Origin: Megamonas hypermegale
GTDB lineage: Bacteria > Bacillota > Negativicutes > Selenomonadales > Selenomonadaceae
DNA: 26,811 nucleotides
NCBI GenBank assembly: GCA_002314325.1
Contig: DCFC01000010.1
Span: 1-26,811, forward strand
Direction: 5' to 3'
Part shown: positions 8,495 through 16,525 of the stretch, piece after piece
Layout: each line of letters opens with the position of its first letter
Position numbering within the stretch: the first letter of the stretch is position 1
Program-made: the position numbers and the translations under genes
Notes under the pieces: generated by a model
Database searches by the model: none
Seen by the model: the letters and a program-made list of their open reading frames with translations, nothing else
What the model was told of the DNA's origin: nothing

Positions 8495-10774
8495 TCACAA
8501 ATTTATCAGTCCTTTTTTGTACCGCGCCAGAGCGACAGCCGCCTGTCCTAAAGATATGCCGCCGTCGTTTACGGGGACTTTTTCATTGATATATACGCTG
8601 AACTTATCGGCAAGCTGTGCGTAAATCAAATTCATCAGTGTTATATTCTGGCATACGCCGCCGCTCAGTGCCACTGTTTTTATGCCTGTAGTACGGCTGA
8701 TTTTTTTTACCATATTGCATACGGCCTGTGCCATCGTCAAATGAAACGACTGCGCCGCATAACTTACGCCTTTAAGCTGTTTTACGTCATACAGAGCTTT
8801 ATACGCCTGTTTAAAGTCCAATATATCCTGCCCGCCGTCAACGTAAATTTCGTAAGGCAGAATTTCGCCGGTACTGCCGTATGCCATACGCTCCAGCTCG
8901 ATAGCCGCCTGTCCTTCGTAATTTATTTTATGGCGGATGCCCAACAGCGCCGATACCGTATCAAACACTCGGCCGGCACCTGAAGACAGCGGCGAATTAA
9001 GCCCCGCCTTTGCCGCCTGCACGAGCAGCTGCCAGTTATTCTGCAACAGTTCCGGATATTTTTCCGCCAACTGTTCGCCGTATATTTCATATGCCTGATA
9101 AAGCGCCAGCCGCCACGGTTCCTTCACGGCTTTTGCGCCGCCCGGCAGCGGCATATAAGCAAAATGACCGACTCTTTCATACCCTGTCAAATCGGCTACC
9201 ATAAATTCGCCGCCCCAGATATGACCGTCTGCGCCGTAGCCGGTGCCGTCCAGCGCCACGCCGATGACTTTATCAGACAAATTATGTTCAGCCAGAACAG
9301 AAGCAATATGGGCATGATGATGCTGCACTTCCACCAACGGCAAATTCTGCTCTTTAGCATACTTTGTCGAAAAATATTCCGGGTGCATATCACAGGCGAT
9401 TAAATCCGGCTTAATATCGAACAATCGTTTAAACAGCTGCACGCTTTCCCTGTAAGCATCATTGACTGCCATATTTTCCAAATCGCCGATATGCTGACTC
9501 AAAAAAGCTCTGTCGTGCTTTGTCAGGCAGAATGTGTTTTTCAGCTCCGACCCGCAGGCTAAAACGCTGATACCGCTTTTCAGACGGCCAAGATTGACAG
9601 GAGCCGGTGCAAAACCGCGGCTGCGGCGGATTATCATCTGCCTATCGCGAAATACGCGCACGACAGAATCGTCTACGCGCGTATTAATTATGCGGTTATG
9701 CACCAGTTTGTAATCGGCAATTTCCCTTAAATGCGAAAAAACGTCCTCATCGCGGTATACAATCGGCTCGTCGCTCAGATTGGCACTCGTCATTACGAAT
9801 ACGTCATCATCGTGCAGAAGCAGACAGTGCACCGGCGCATATGCCAGCATCACACCCAGATACGCATTATGCGGTGCTACCTCCTGCGCCAGATTGTACT
9901 CTTCTGATTTATGGAGCAGTACAATTGGCGCCACTGCCGACGTCAACAGTTTTTCTTCCCGGCTGCTTACACAGCACAGTTTTTTTATCGCTTCCATATT
10001 TGCCGCCATTACGGCAAACGGCTTGTCCTCGCGGATTTTCCGCCGCCTTAACGTTGCCACCGCTTCAGCGTTAAAAGCATCGCAGGCAAGATGATAGCCG
10101 CCAATGCCTTTAACCGCCACGATAGCGCCCTGTTTGATTAAATCGTGCGCTTTAGCGATAACATCGTCGCAAATTATTTCCGTCTCGCCGAATAAACGGT
10201 ATTGCGGCCCGCAATCGGCGCACGCATTCGGCTGAGCATGAAACCGTCTGTCCAGCGGACTGTCGTATTCCGTCTGGCATTTTCCGCACATAATAAAATC
10301 CTGCATCGTTGTATTTTGGCGGTCATACGGCACATCGCACACAATGGAAAAACGTGGCCCGCAGTTAGTGCAGTTCGTAAACGCATAATTATATCTTCTA
10401 TCGTTTTTATCTTTTATTTCACGGCGGCAATCGGCACAAATCGCCAAATCAGGTGAAATAAGCGTTTCACGTTCGACTGCCTGCGGACTGGGCTTTATAA
10501 CAAAATCCGTCTCCTCGTTTTCAAACGGCAAATCAACTGTCGCTATCCTAGAAACGAAAGATGCCGGCGGCGCAAGCAGCCTTATATTTCGTATAAACTC
10601 ATCCAGTTTTTCGCCCTGTGCCTCAATCAGCACGCCTTCACTGTCGTTTAATACATAGCCCGTCAGATTATTTTCCTTTGCCAGCCGGTAAACAAACGGA
10701 CGAAAGCCTACGCCCTGCACAATGCCTGTTACACGTATTTTACACCGTTTTATTTCTGATACTGTGCTACCCAT
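8495..10774 (-). CDS. hypF: Carbamoyltransferase HypF
   Basis: HypF activates carbamoyl phosphate with ATP and hands the carbamoyl group to the C-terminal cysteine of HypE, the first step of cyanide ligand synthesis. The 759 aa show the full domain order: N-terminal acylphosphatase (VQGVGFRPFVYR, residues 19-30), two zinc fingers of paired CxxC (CADC/CTNC and CGKC/CADC, about 110-185), a YrdC-like domain (KGIGGYHLACDA; MTSANLSDEPIV), and a C-terminal Kae1-like domain with QHHHAHIASVLAEH (about 477-490), GVALDGTGYGADG and SGGVCQN. Length is normal. The ATG at 10774 has AAGGAAG 10 bases upstream, and the first 25 bases overlap the end of the protease gene. Confidence 0.97.
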   Translation of the reverse strand: MGSTVSEIKRCKIRVTGIVQGVGFRPFVYRLAKENNLTGYVLNDSEGVLIEAQGEKLDEFIRNIRLLAPPASFVSRIATVDLPFENEETDFVIKPSPQAVERETLISPDLAICADCRREIKDKNDRRYNYAFTNCTNCGPRFSIVCDVPYDRQNTTMQDFIMCGKCQTEYDSPLDRRFHAQPNACADCGPQYRLFGETEIICDDVIAKAHDLIKQGAIVAVKGIGGYHLACDAFNAEAVATLRRRKIREDKPFAVMAANMEAIKKLCCVSSREEKLLTSAVAPIVLLHKSEEYNLAQEVAPHNAYLGVMLAYAPVHCLLLHDDDVFVMTSANLSDEPIVYRDEDVFSHLREIADYKLVHNRIINTRVDDSVVRVFRDRQMIIRRSRGFAPAPVNLGRLKSGISVLACGSELKNTFCLTKHDRAFLSQHIGDLENMAVNDAYRESVQLFKRLFDIKPDLIACDMHPEYFSTKYAKEQNLPLVEVQHHHAHIASVLAEHNLSDKVIGVALDGTGYGADGHIWGGEFMVADLTGYERVGHFAYMPLPGGAKAVKEPWRLALYQAYEIYGEQLAEKYPELLQNNWQLLVQAAKAGLNSPLSSGAGRVFDTVSALLGIRHKINYEGQAAIELERMAYGSTGEILPYEIYVDGGQDILDFKQAYKALYDVKQLKGVSYAAQSFHLTMAQAVCNMVKKISRTTGIKTVALSGGVCQNITLMNLIYAQLADKFSVYINEKVPVNDGGISLGQAAVALARYKKGLINL

Positions 10775-11226
10775 TTATCGACAACTTCCTTGGCTTTTTG
10801 CGCCACCTGCGGAATTTTCGCCGCTACGGCCGGCGTCAAATCGACTCCCATGGATACGACCTGCGGCTTTATACCCATTACGACGATTTCATCCACAGGA
10901 TTATCCGTGAGCTTCAATACGGCCAGCATATCATTCACACCCAAATCATGCACGGACATTTTATTTTTAAAGTAGGCATTGAGCTCATCACCCGTAAACT
11001 GGTAAAAATCGCCCACATTTCCGTCAATATCCATCGCATCGATAAACAGCAATTTTTTCGTTCCGGCGATATACGGCATTAAATCCATGCCGAGCGTTCC
11101 GCCGTCGATAATCTGCACGCACTCCGGATAATTCGTAATTTGCTGCAGATATTCGGCGCATCTCACACCGAAGCCTTCATCCTGCATGATGATATTGCCG
11201 ATACCTACAACTGAAATATCTGCCAT
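10750..11226 (-). CDS. hyaD: Hydrogenase maturation protease (HyaD/HybD family)
   Basis: This 158-aa endopeptidase cuts the C-terminal tail from the hydrogenase large subunit after nickel has been inserted. VVGIGNIIMQDEGFGVR at the N-terminus holds the first nickel-sensing acid (Glu17). LLFIDAMDIDG holds the second acid and MSVHDLG the histidine, the three positions known for E. coli HybD. Its expected target is the large subunit encoded in the same cluster, after His610 of DPCIACATH. The gene begins two bases after hypB ends and overlaps hypF at its own end. The symbol follows the hya naming used here; the protein could equally be called HybD. Confidence 0.93.
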   Translation of the reverse strand: MADISVVGIGNIIMQDEGFGVRCAEYLQQITNYPECVQIIDGGTLGMDLMPYIAGTKKLLFIDAMDIDGNVGDFYQFTGDELNAYFKNKMSVHDLGVNDMLAVLKLTDNPVDEIVVMGIKPQVVSMGVDLTPAVAAKIPQVAQKAKEVVDKWVAQYQK

Positions 11227-11227
11227 C

Positions 11228-11902
11228 TTAAATTCCCCTATTCAAACGCTGTTGTTTTTTCTTAAATTCACTGCGGATAAAATCGCACCATTTATCTACG
11301 CCCTGCCCGCTCGAAGCTGCCGTTTCCATGATTTCCAGCTGCGGATGAATACATTTCAAATCATGTTTGGCGCTTTCCATATCAAAATTGGTAAACGGCA
11401 GAATATCTACTTTATTTAAAATAGCCGCCTGCGACTCTTTAAAGATAATCGGGTATTTAAGCGGCTTGTCATCACCTTCCGTGATGCTCAGCACCGTAAC
11501 TTTCATATCTTCGCCCACGACAAATTCCGCTGGGCAGACGAGATTGCCCACATTTTCAATAATCACCACATCGAGATTTGCCAAATCCAAATCGCCTAAA
11601 ACATCCTTGACCATAGGCGCATCAAGATGACAGCCGCCGTTTGTATTAATCTGAATTACCGGCACATTATGCTGAGCAATCCTGTCGGCATCCTTATCCG
11701 TAAACAAGTCGCCTTCAATTACCGCCAGACGTAAATCATCTTTCAGATTGGCAATCGTTTTTTCCAGCAAAGTCGTTTTGCCCGACCCCGGCGAACCGAG
11801 CAGATTTATCGCCAGTACGCCGTTCTTGTCGAACAAAGCTTTATTTTCACTCGCTATCATATCATTTCTGCCAAGAATATCTTGCATTACAGGTATATCC
11901 AT
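11228..11902 (-). CDS. hypB: Nickel-inserting GTPase HypB (no N-terminal metal motif)
   Basis: HypB is a SIMIBI-class GTPase that works with HypA to put nickel into the large subunit. In 224 aa one sees the P-loop GSPGSGKT (36-43), NTNGGCHLDAPM and ENVGNLVCPAEF, which carry the cysteine and histidine of the metal site at the dimer interface, and NKVD as guanine specificity motif. The protein starts MDIPVMQDILGRND. It has neither the CxxCGC nickel motif found at the start of E. coli HypB nor a histidine-rich stretch. That motif occurs instead on the separate 80-aa protein upstream (12294-12536). The ATG shares one base with the hypA stop (TAATG), and GGAGGCGG stands before it, so translation is coupled. 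Confidence 0.96.
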   Translation of the reverse strand: MDIPVMQDILGRNDMIASENKALFDKNGVLAINLLGSPGSGKTTLLEKTIANLKDDLRLAVIEGDLFTDKDADRIAQHNVPVIQINTNGGCHLDAPMVKDVLGDLDLANLDVVIIENVGNLVCPAEFVVGEDMKVTVLSITEGDDKPLKYPIIFKESQAAILNKVDILPFTNFDMESAKHDLKCIHPQLEIMETAASSGQGVDKWCDFIRSEFKKKQQRLNRGI

Positions 11903-12243
11903 TATTCCGCCTCCAAAGACTCGACTCGAAGCTCCCGTCCCGATACAATCTCCATGCGCAGAGATTTACAGTTCGGACAGGTAAAATTGTATCTTTCAAT
12001 TTTAGTCTCGTTTCCGCAATCCAAGCATCTTGCCACGAGCGGAATATGCTTCAACACAAGTTTCGCTCCTTGCGCTTTCGTGCCTTTAGACAGTGAGTCA
12101 AAGCAAAATTCCAAAGACTCCGGCACGACACCCGTCATCTCACCGACTAAAATCGAAATTTCCGTAACTTTTTTCGCTTCGTTTTTATCCGCATAGCCGA
12201 GGACAATATCCAAAATGCCCTCCGCCAATGCCATTTCATGCAT
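11902..12243 (-). CDS. hypA: Nickel metallochaperone HypA
   Basis: This 113-aa protein hands nickel to the large subunit together with HypB. It begins MHEMALAEGI, with the nickel ligands His2 and Glu3. Two zinc-binding CxxC pairs follow (ARCLDCGN and FTCPNCKS). ILVGEMTGVVPESLEFCFD is typical of the family. No Shine-Dalgarno is visible before the ATG (the upstream bases are GTTTTGTTATTGTTATT), which is unusual beside its neighbours. A hairpin immediately upstream (12257-12285) may control its expression. Confidence 0.95.
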   Translation of the reverse strand: MHEMALAEGILDIVLGYADKNEAKKVTEISILVGEMTGVVPESLEFCFDSLSKGTKAQGAKLVLKHIPLVARCLDCGNETKIERYNFTCPNCKSLRMEIVSGRELRVESLEAE

Positions 12244-12256
12244 AATAACAATAACA

Positions 12257-12285
12257 AAACAGCCGGGAGGTTAACCCGGCTGTTT
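12257..12285 (-). terminator. Hairpin before hypA: attenuator, partial terminator or processing site
   Basis: Perfect 11-bp inverted repeat (12257-12267 and 12275-12285, AAACAGCCGGG and complement) with a 7-base loop, followed on the minus strand by TTTTGTTATTGTT. It looks like an intrinsic terminator inside the operon. No promoter fits in the 50-base gap before hypA, so full termination would silence the hyp genes; partial read-through or RNA processing is more likely. Confidence 0.6.
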
Positions 12286-12293
12286 AATTCTCC

Positions 12294-12536
12294 TTATAAC
12301 AGTGCAGTCAGACCGCGCTGAGCAAATTCAGCAGTCAACTGAGTCAGCGGTGTTTTTGCAGGATTGTAATTAATCGTGGTTTCACCGTTATGCGCATGAA
12401 TATGAACATTATACACGCCAGGAAGACCAAGCAGGGATTCTTTGATTTCCCTTGCGTTTTCCTTCGTATAACCTTCAACTTTAAATCTTAATTTATTACC
12501 CTTGCCGCCGAAAAGGCAGCCGCAAGTAAGACACAT
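12294..12536 (-). CDS. Small CxxCGC / HMA-like protein in hydrogenase operon
   Basis: An 80-aa protein of unproven function. It opens MCLTCGCLFGG, with Cys2, Cys5 and Cys7 placed exactly like the high-affinity nickel site at the start of E. coli HypB (MCTTCGCG). Residues 14-80 resemble the heavy-metal-associated ferredoxin-like fold: KLRFKVEGYTKENAREIKE, then SLLGLPGVYNVHIHAHNGE, then TTINYNPAKTPLTQLTAEF. The usual MxCxxC loop is replaced by GYTKEN, and three alternating histidines (45, 47, 49) sit on one predicted strand. Start: GAGGTG lies 8 bases before the ATG. It is 15 bases after hyaC and ahead of hypA. I infer a nickel-handling helper to HypA/HypB, standing in for the motif missing from HypB. 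A role in another metal's delivery is possible. Confidence 0.8.
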   Translation of the reverse strand: MCLTCGCLFGGKGNKLRFKVEGYTKENAREIKESLLGLPGVYNVHIHAHNGETTINYNPAKTPLTQLTAEFAQRGLTALL

Positions 12537-12551
12537 TAACTTAACACCTCT

Positions 12552-13289
12552 TTAGTCTTCGGCAATCTTACCGTTTTTATCCTTGAGGTCATCAATATCA
12601 GCCGGAATGTGCGCCAGCGTTTTGGCACCGGAAAACATACTGCCTGCTTCGCCTTCACGTTCCATGAGGTCGGCTCTGAATACCATGTAAACGTGACCCA
12701 TAGCAAAGAAGATAATAAACCAGGCAAAATAATGATGAACCCAATGGAAAATCATTTCACCGTACATACCAATGGACCAGCCGAAGATAGTCGCCGGAAG
12801 GCCTGTCGGGTTCGGCATGAAGTACATAGCAAAACCGGTCACGATTTCCACCAGAACCATTACGTACAGTGCCAAATACGAACCGCGCGCCAACGGATTG
12901 CGCAGATACGGTTTATGCGTGTATTTAAGCAGGCTGTAGTGCATGCCGACTTCCACCATTTCTTCCATGTATTTCGTCGTCCAGAATTTCGGCAACAGAC
13001 GGTCGCCGCGGTTGATTATCCAGCCGTAAATACGCAGTACAAACGATGCAGTGAAAATAAATCCCAGCAGAAAATGCACATTGCGCACCAAATCCACGGA
13101 TAAGCGCCAGTCAGCCAGCGCCGGTTCCATGCCCGGGCCGCCAGAAACAGGGTTCATAATCCAAAGACCGGTTACAAACAGACCGGCAATGCACCATACC
13201 ATAATCCAGTGGAATATTCTCAGAAACGGGCTGAAAATATAGTACTTGCGCAGCTGTCCTTTCGGATGAATTAATTTTACTTTAGCCAT
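12552..13289 (-). CDS. hyaC: Hydrogenase b-type cytochrome subunit
   Basis: A 245-aa membrane diheme cytochrome b that anchors the hydrogenase on the outer face of the cytoplasmic membrane and passes electrons to the quinone pool. Four hydrophobic segments can be picked out: FHWIMVWCIAGLFVTGLW, a segment with VRNVHFLLGFIF, LALYVMVLVEIVTGFAMYF, and HHYFAWFIIFFAMGHVYMVF. Histidines placed in these segments (FHW, NVHF, HWVHH, GHVY) are the expected heme ligands. The ending RADLMEREGEAGSMFSG is typical of HyaC/HydC. The ATG overlaps the last 8 bases of hyaB and has AGGGGTGG in front, so translation is coupled. Confidence 0.95.
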   Translation of the reverse strand: MAKVKLIHPKGQLRKYYIFSPFLRIFHWIMVWCIAGLFVTGLWIMNPVSGGPGMEPALADWRLSVDLVRNVHFLLGFIFTASFVLRIYGWIINRGDRLLPKFWTTKYMEEMVEVGMHYSLLKYTHKPYLRNPLARGSYLALYVMVLVEIVTGFAMYFMPNPTGLPATIFGWSIGMYGEMIFHWVHHYFAWFIIFFAMGHVYMVFRADLMEREGEAGSMFSGAKTLAHIPADIDDLKDKNGKIAED

Positions 13290-15186
13290 TCAAACCACCC
13301 CTAATATAAGGGTCAGTATTAACTGTTGTTATTGTTCTTCCCTTCGCATCATATAAGTGAGTAGCACAAGCTATACACGGGTCAAAGGAGCGTACAGCTC
13401 TAACGATTTCCAGCGGTTTTTCCGGAATTTTAACGACTGTTTCCATCATAGTACGTTCAAAGGCGCCGCGTCCTGCCACTTCGTCGCGCGGACATGCATT
13501 CCATGTCGTCGGAACTACAGCCTGGTAATTACTGCATTTGCCGTCTTTAATGGCTACCCAATGGCTGAGAGCACCGCGCGGAGCTTCATACAGGCCTACG
13601 CCTTTTACTTCTTCCGTCGGCCATGTGGAAGGTTTCCATTTCGTAACATCAGCCGTATCCGTATCACCAGCGCTGATATTTTTAACGAGTTTATCAAAGA
13701 AATACTTATTCATGCAAGCATTAAGCTGAGCATCCAAGCCGCGCGTTACAGTACGGCCGAGCGTGGACAATAGCCATCTTTCCGGAGCTACGTTGAGCAG
13801 ACGGGAAATAGCATCCACCTGGTCAACCATCATTTTTTCCGCCCAGTTCGGCTGAATAAGGTTCTGTTTAACTTTTGTATAAATAATAATGTAACGAGCA
13901 AGCGGACCAACTTCTGCCGTTTTGCCGCGCCACATCGGAGTTTTAATCCAGGAATATTTACCCTGTTCATCGAGCTGCTGCCAATGGCTCTTATTGCCGC
14001 TCTTATCGCCGGTATATTCAGCTTCGGATTTTCCGTCCCAAGGATGGAGAGCTTCGCCGTCTTTATACCAGGAATGCGTTGTCGTTTCCGTCAATACTTC
14101 CGGGTCTTTCAAATCATCGGAGGTAATGTCGGTTACTTTAGCATTCATAACGCCGTTTTTGAAGTTTTCCACTACGGCATTGCAGCGTACCATAATCTGG
14201 CTGAACCATTCGCCGTTGCCGTTAGCTACACCTGCAAACGGTTCTTCTGGGAATGCGCCGAAACCGAGCACACGGTCGCCGGCAAGTCCGCCGCCGTCCA
14301 AAGCCGCGCCTTTCTGCGCACAGATATGGCCGATAGCCAGCAGGTCAGGCAGATAGAAATTGTTTACCAAATCCATGCTCAGTCTGATGGATGTATCAAC
14401 AGCAGCAAGTCTCTGGCTGTTTACCGGCGCATTCATTTCATCCATGGAGATAGCGCACGGCATACCACCGACTACATAGTGCGGATGCGGGTTCTTACCG
14501 CCGAAAATAACATGCGGAATGACAACTTCACGCTGTTTATCGAGCATATTGAGATAATGAGCCACCGCCATTAAATGAACTTCCGGCGGAAGAAGCTGAT
14601 AATCAGGATGGTCCCACCAGTTGGCAGCGAAAATACCGAGCTGTCCGCCGCTTACAAGTGCCTGTACTTTATCTTTAACAGCCTGGAAATATGCCGGTGT
14701 TGCCTTCGGGAATTCTTTCGGATATGCCGAAAAATCATAATCCATAGGGCCTGCAAACGGTAATTTATAATTTGCCAGTACTGTGTTCTGCAGATTTGCC
14801 GTAGCTGTTGCATCCGCCTTGAGCGCTTCAATCGGGCTTACCCAGTCCAGCGCATGCAGATGATAAAAATGCACTAAATGGTCATGTACCGTAAGTGTAG
14901 CCGCCATGATATTGCGGATGTAGTTGGCATTCTTCGGTATTTTAATACCGAGTGCATCTTCAACGGCACGAACGCAGCCGAGTGAGTGAGAGCTTGTGCA
15001 AACACCGCAGATACGCTGAATATATGCCCATAAATCGCGCGGGTCGCGATTTTTTGCAATTACTTCCAGCCCTCTCCATGCCGTACCGCTGGAGATTGCG
15101 TCTGTTACTTGATTTCCTTGTACTTCAATTTCAACACGCAGATGACCTTCAATGCGTGTTACCGGGTCTACTACTATATGTGGCAT
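13282..15186 (-). CDS. hyaB: [NiFe] hydrogenase large subunit
   Basis: The catalytic subunit of a group 1 membrane-bound uptake hydrogenase (634 aa). Nickel and iron are held by RICGVCTSSH (Cys60, Cys63) and DPCIACATH (Cys604, Cys607). VDPVTRIEGHLRVEIEV is the family start. The residue expected before processing is His610, so the protease HyaD should remove the 24-residue tail beginning LYDAKGRT; this is longer than the 15 residues of E. coli HyaB and HybC. All four metal cysteines are cysteine, not selenocysteine. The gene starts 6 bases after hyaA, with AAAGGA some 13 bases upstream. The protein is exported folded, carried by the Tat signal of the small subunit. Confidence 0.97.
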   Translation of the reverse strand: MPHIVVDPVTRIEGHLRVEIEVQGNQVTDAISSGTAWRGLEVIAKNRDPRDLWAYIQRICGVCTSSHSLGCVRAVEDALGIKIPKNANYIRNIMAATLTVHDHLVHFYHLHALDWVSPIEALKADATATANLQNTVLANYKLPFAGPMDYDFSAYPKEFPKATPAYFQAVKDKVQALVSGGQLGIFAANWWDHPDYQLLPPEVHLMAVAHYLNMLDKQREVVIPHVIFGGKNPHPHYVVGGMPCAISMDEMNAPVNSQRLAAVDTSIRLSMDLVNNFYLPDLLAIGHICAQKGAALDGGGLAGDRVLGFGAFPEEPFAGVANGNGEWFSQIMVRCNAVVENFKNGVMNAKVTDITSDDLKDPEVLTETTTHSWYKDGEALHPWDGKSEAEYTGDKSGNKSHWQQLDEQGKYSWIKTPMWRGKTAEVGPLARYIIIYTKVKQNLIQPNWAEKMMVDQVDAISRLLNVAPERWLLSTLGRTVTRGLDAQLNACMNKYFFDKLVKNISAGDTDTADVTKWKPSTWPTEEVKGVGLYEAPRGALSHWVAIKDGKCSNYQAVVPTTWNACPRDEVAGRGAFERTMMETVVKIPEKPLEIVRAVRSFDPCIACATHLYDAKGRTITTVNTDPYIRGGLNG

Positions 15187-15192
15187 TATTCA

Positions 15193-16293
15193 TCAACCGT
15201 CCTTTCTGTCACTGTTTTTTTCAGCTGCATCTCTTTTCTTCTTCTGAATAGCCGATGTAGCTGCATGACCTGCTATGCCGACAGCCATAGCACCGAGAGC
15301 TACGGCACCAAGCGTATCCACATTGCCGAGGCCCAGGAGATTTGCGCCCGGAACTTCCGGCATGCGTTCATAAAGCGGGTCTTCATCCCAGAAATTCTTA
15401 TTCGTACAGCCGATACAGCTTGCACCGGACTGAACAGGATAGGAAAGACCGTTGTACCAGCGCAGATTACCGCAGGAACTGTATGTTTCCGGTCCGCGGC
15501 AGCCTAATTTATACAGACACCAGCCTGCTTTAGCACCTTTATCGTTAAAGTCTTCCGCAAACAATCCGGCATCAAAGAACGGACGGCGGTAGCACGTATC
15601 ATGCAGACGATTGCCGAAGAACTGTTTCGGACGGCCTTCACTGTCGAGAGGCGGCAGTTTGCCGAACATCGCATAATGCGCAATAACGCCCGTCATTACT
15701 TCCGGAATTGGCGGGCAGCCCGGAACATTGACAATCGGTTTGTTGCCGATAATATTAGGTACGCCGGTGGATTGCGTCGGATTTGGACGAGCCGCCTGAA
15801 TGCCTCCCCAGGCAGAGCAGGAACCGTAATTGATGATAGCCGCGCAGTGAGCAGCTGCTTCTTTGAGCTGGTCGATAAAGGCATGACCGCCTACCATGCA
15901 GTAGCCGGAATCAGCCAGAGCCGGTACAGCACCTTCTACAGCCAAAATATACTGTCCGTCATACGCTTTAATGATATCCTGCAAATGCTGTTCAAACGGC
16001 TGACCGCTTGCTGCTGCCAAAGTATCATCGTATTCAAGCGCAATCATGTTGAGCACGACATCGGAAGTCATCGGCGCACCCGAACGGATAAACGCCTCAC
16101 TGCAACCGGTGCATTCATGACCGTGCAGCCATACAACGACCGGAAGTCTCTTCTCCGCAGCCTCCACAACGCTCGAAAGCATCGTAGGAGCAATTCCCAG
16201 CATTGCCGCCATCGCTGTGCATGCTTTGATAAAGGAACGTCGACTCATTCCTTTTTTCTGGTACATGTCCCAAATAGAACTATACTTTTCCAC
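15193..16293 (-). CDS. hyaA: [NiFe] hydrogenase small subunit, Tat-exported
   Basis: The iron-sulfur subunit (366 aa), carrying electrons from the active site to the cytochrome. The twin-arginine signal SRRSFIK (residues 17-23) is followed by a hydrophobic stretch ending near VVEAAE. LHGHECTGCSEAFIRSG (Cys61, Cys64) and YGSCSAWGGIQAARPNPT build the proximal cluster. HDTCYRRPFFDAG gives the His/Cys of the distal cluster, and WYNGLSYPVQSGASCIGC belongs to the medial and distal sites. A hydrophobic C-terminal helix (LGAVALGAMAVGIAG) with a basic tail anchors it in the membrane. The two extra cysteines known from O2-tolerant enzymes are glycines here. The GTG at 16293 is chosen because CTAGGAGGG precedes it by 5 bases; ORF extension upstream lacks support. 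Confidence 0.96.
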   Translation of the reverse strand: MEKYSSIWDMYQKKGMSRRSFIKACTAMAAMLGIAPTMLSSVVEAAEKRLPVVVWLHGHECTGCSEAFIRSGAPMTSDVVLNMIALEYDDTLAAASGQPFEQHLQDIIKAYDGQYILAVEGAVPALADSGYCMVGGHAFIDQLKEAAAHCAAIINYGSCSAWGGIQAARPNPTQSTGVPNIIGNKPIVNVPGCPPIPEVMTGVIAHYAMFGKLPPLDSEGRPKQFFGNRLHDTCYRRPFFDAGLFAEDFNDKGAKAGWCLYKLGCRGPETYSSCGNLRWYNGLSYPVQSGASCIGCTNKNFWDEDPLYERMPEVPGANLLGLGNVDTLGAVALGAMAVGIAGHAATSAIQKKKRDAAEKNSDRKDG

Positions 16294-16359
16294 AATATCC
16301 CTCCTAGATAAATTAAAATACCAGACCTGTTTTCCGCCCATTAAAAAATGTACGCAAAA

Positions 16360-16406
16360 ATAAATATTAGACCCAATATTTATATGAAATAATAAAAATA
16401 TTATTT
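16360..16406. repeat. Two AT-rich palindromes in hydrogenase leader
   Basis: ATAAATATT (16360-16368) and AATATTTAT (16375-16383) are perfect inverted arms around AGACCC. AAATAATA (16387-16394) and TATTATTT (16399-16406) follow around AAAA. They lie in the 226-base untranslated leader between the hydrogenase promoter and hyaA. They could be protein sites or chance in AT-rich DNA. Nothing else is recognised in 16294-16519. Confidence 0.4.
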
Positions 16407-16525
16407 TTCCCTAAATAAAATTATATAAAACAAAGTATGTATAAAAAATTCATAATTTCTGACTATATTATTATATATTTTTTTTATTATTAATTGCCGT
16501 TATATAAAGTTTTCTTATACCTTGT

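Noticed and set aside
12536..12727. 63-aa minus-strand frame inside the end of hyaC
   Set aside because: It overlaps the conserved C-terminus of the cytochrome b subunit in another frame and has no features of its own.
13282..15186. Selenocysteine in the hydrogenase large subunit
   Set aside because: All four nickel ligands are encoded as cysteine and no in-frame TGA occurs.
15601..16311. 236-aa plus-strand frame opposite hyaA
   Set aside because: It is antisense to the small subunit gene, which carries all its cluster cysteines and a Tat signal; the antisense product shows no recognisable motif.
16441..16519. FNR, Rex or NikR binding site before the hydrogenase genes
   Set aside because: No TTGAT-N4-ATCAA, TTGTGAA-N4-TTCACAA or GTATGA-type dyad was found on reading the region.
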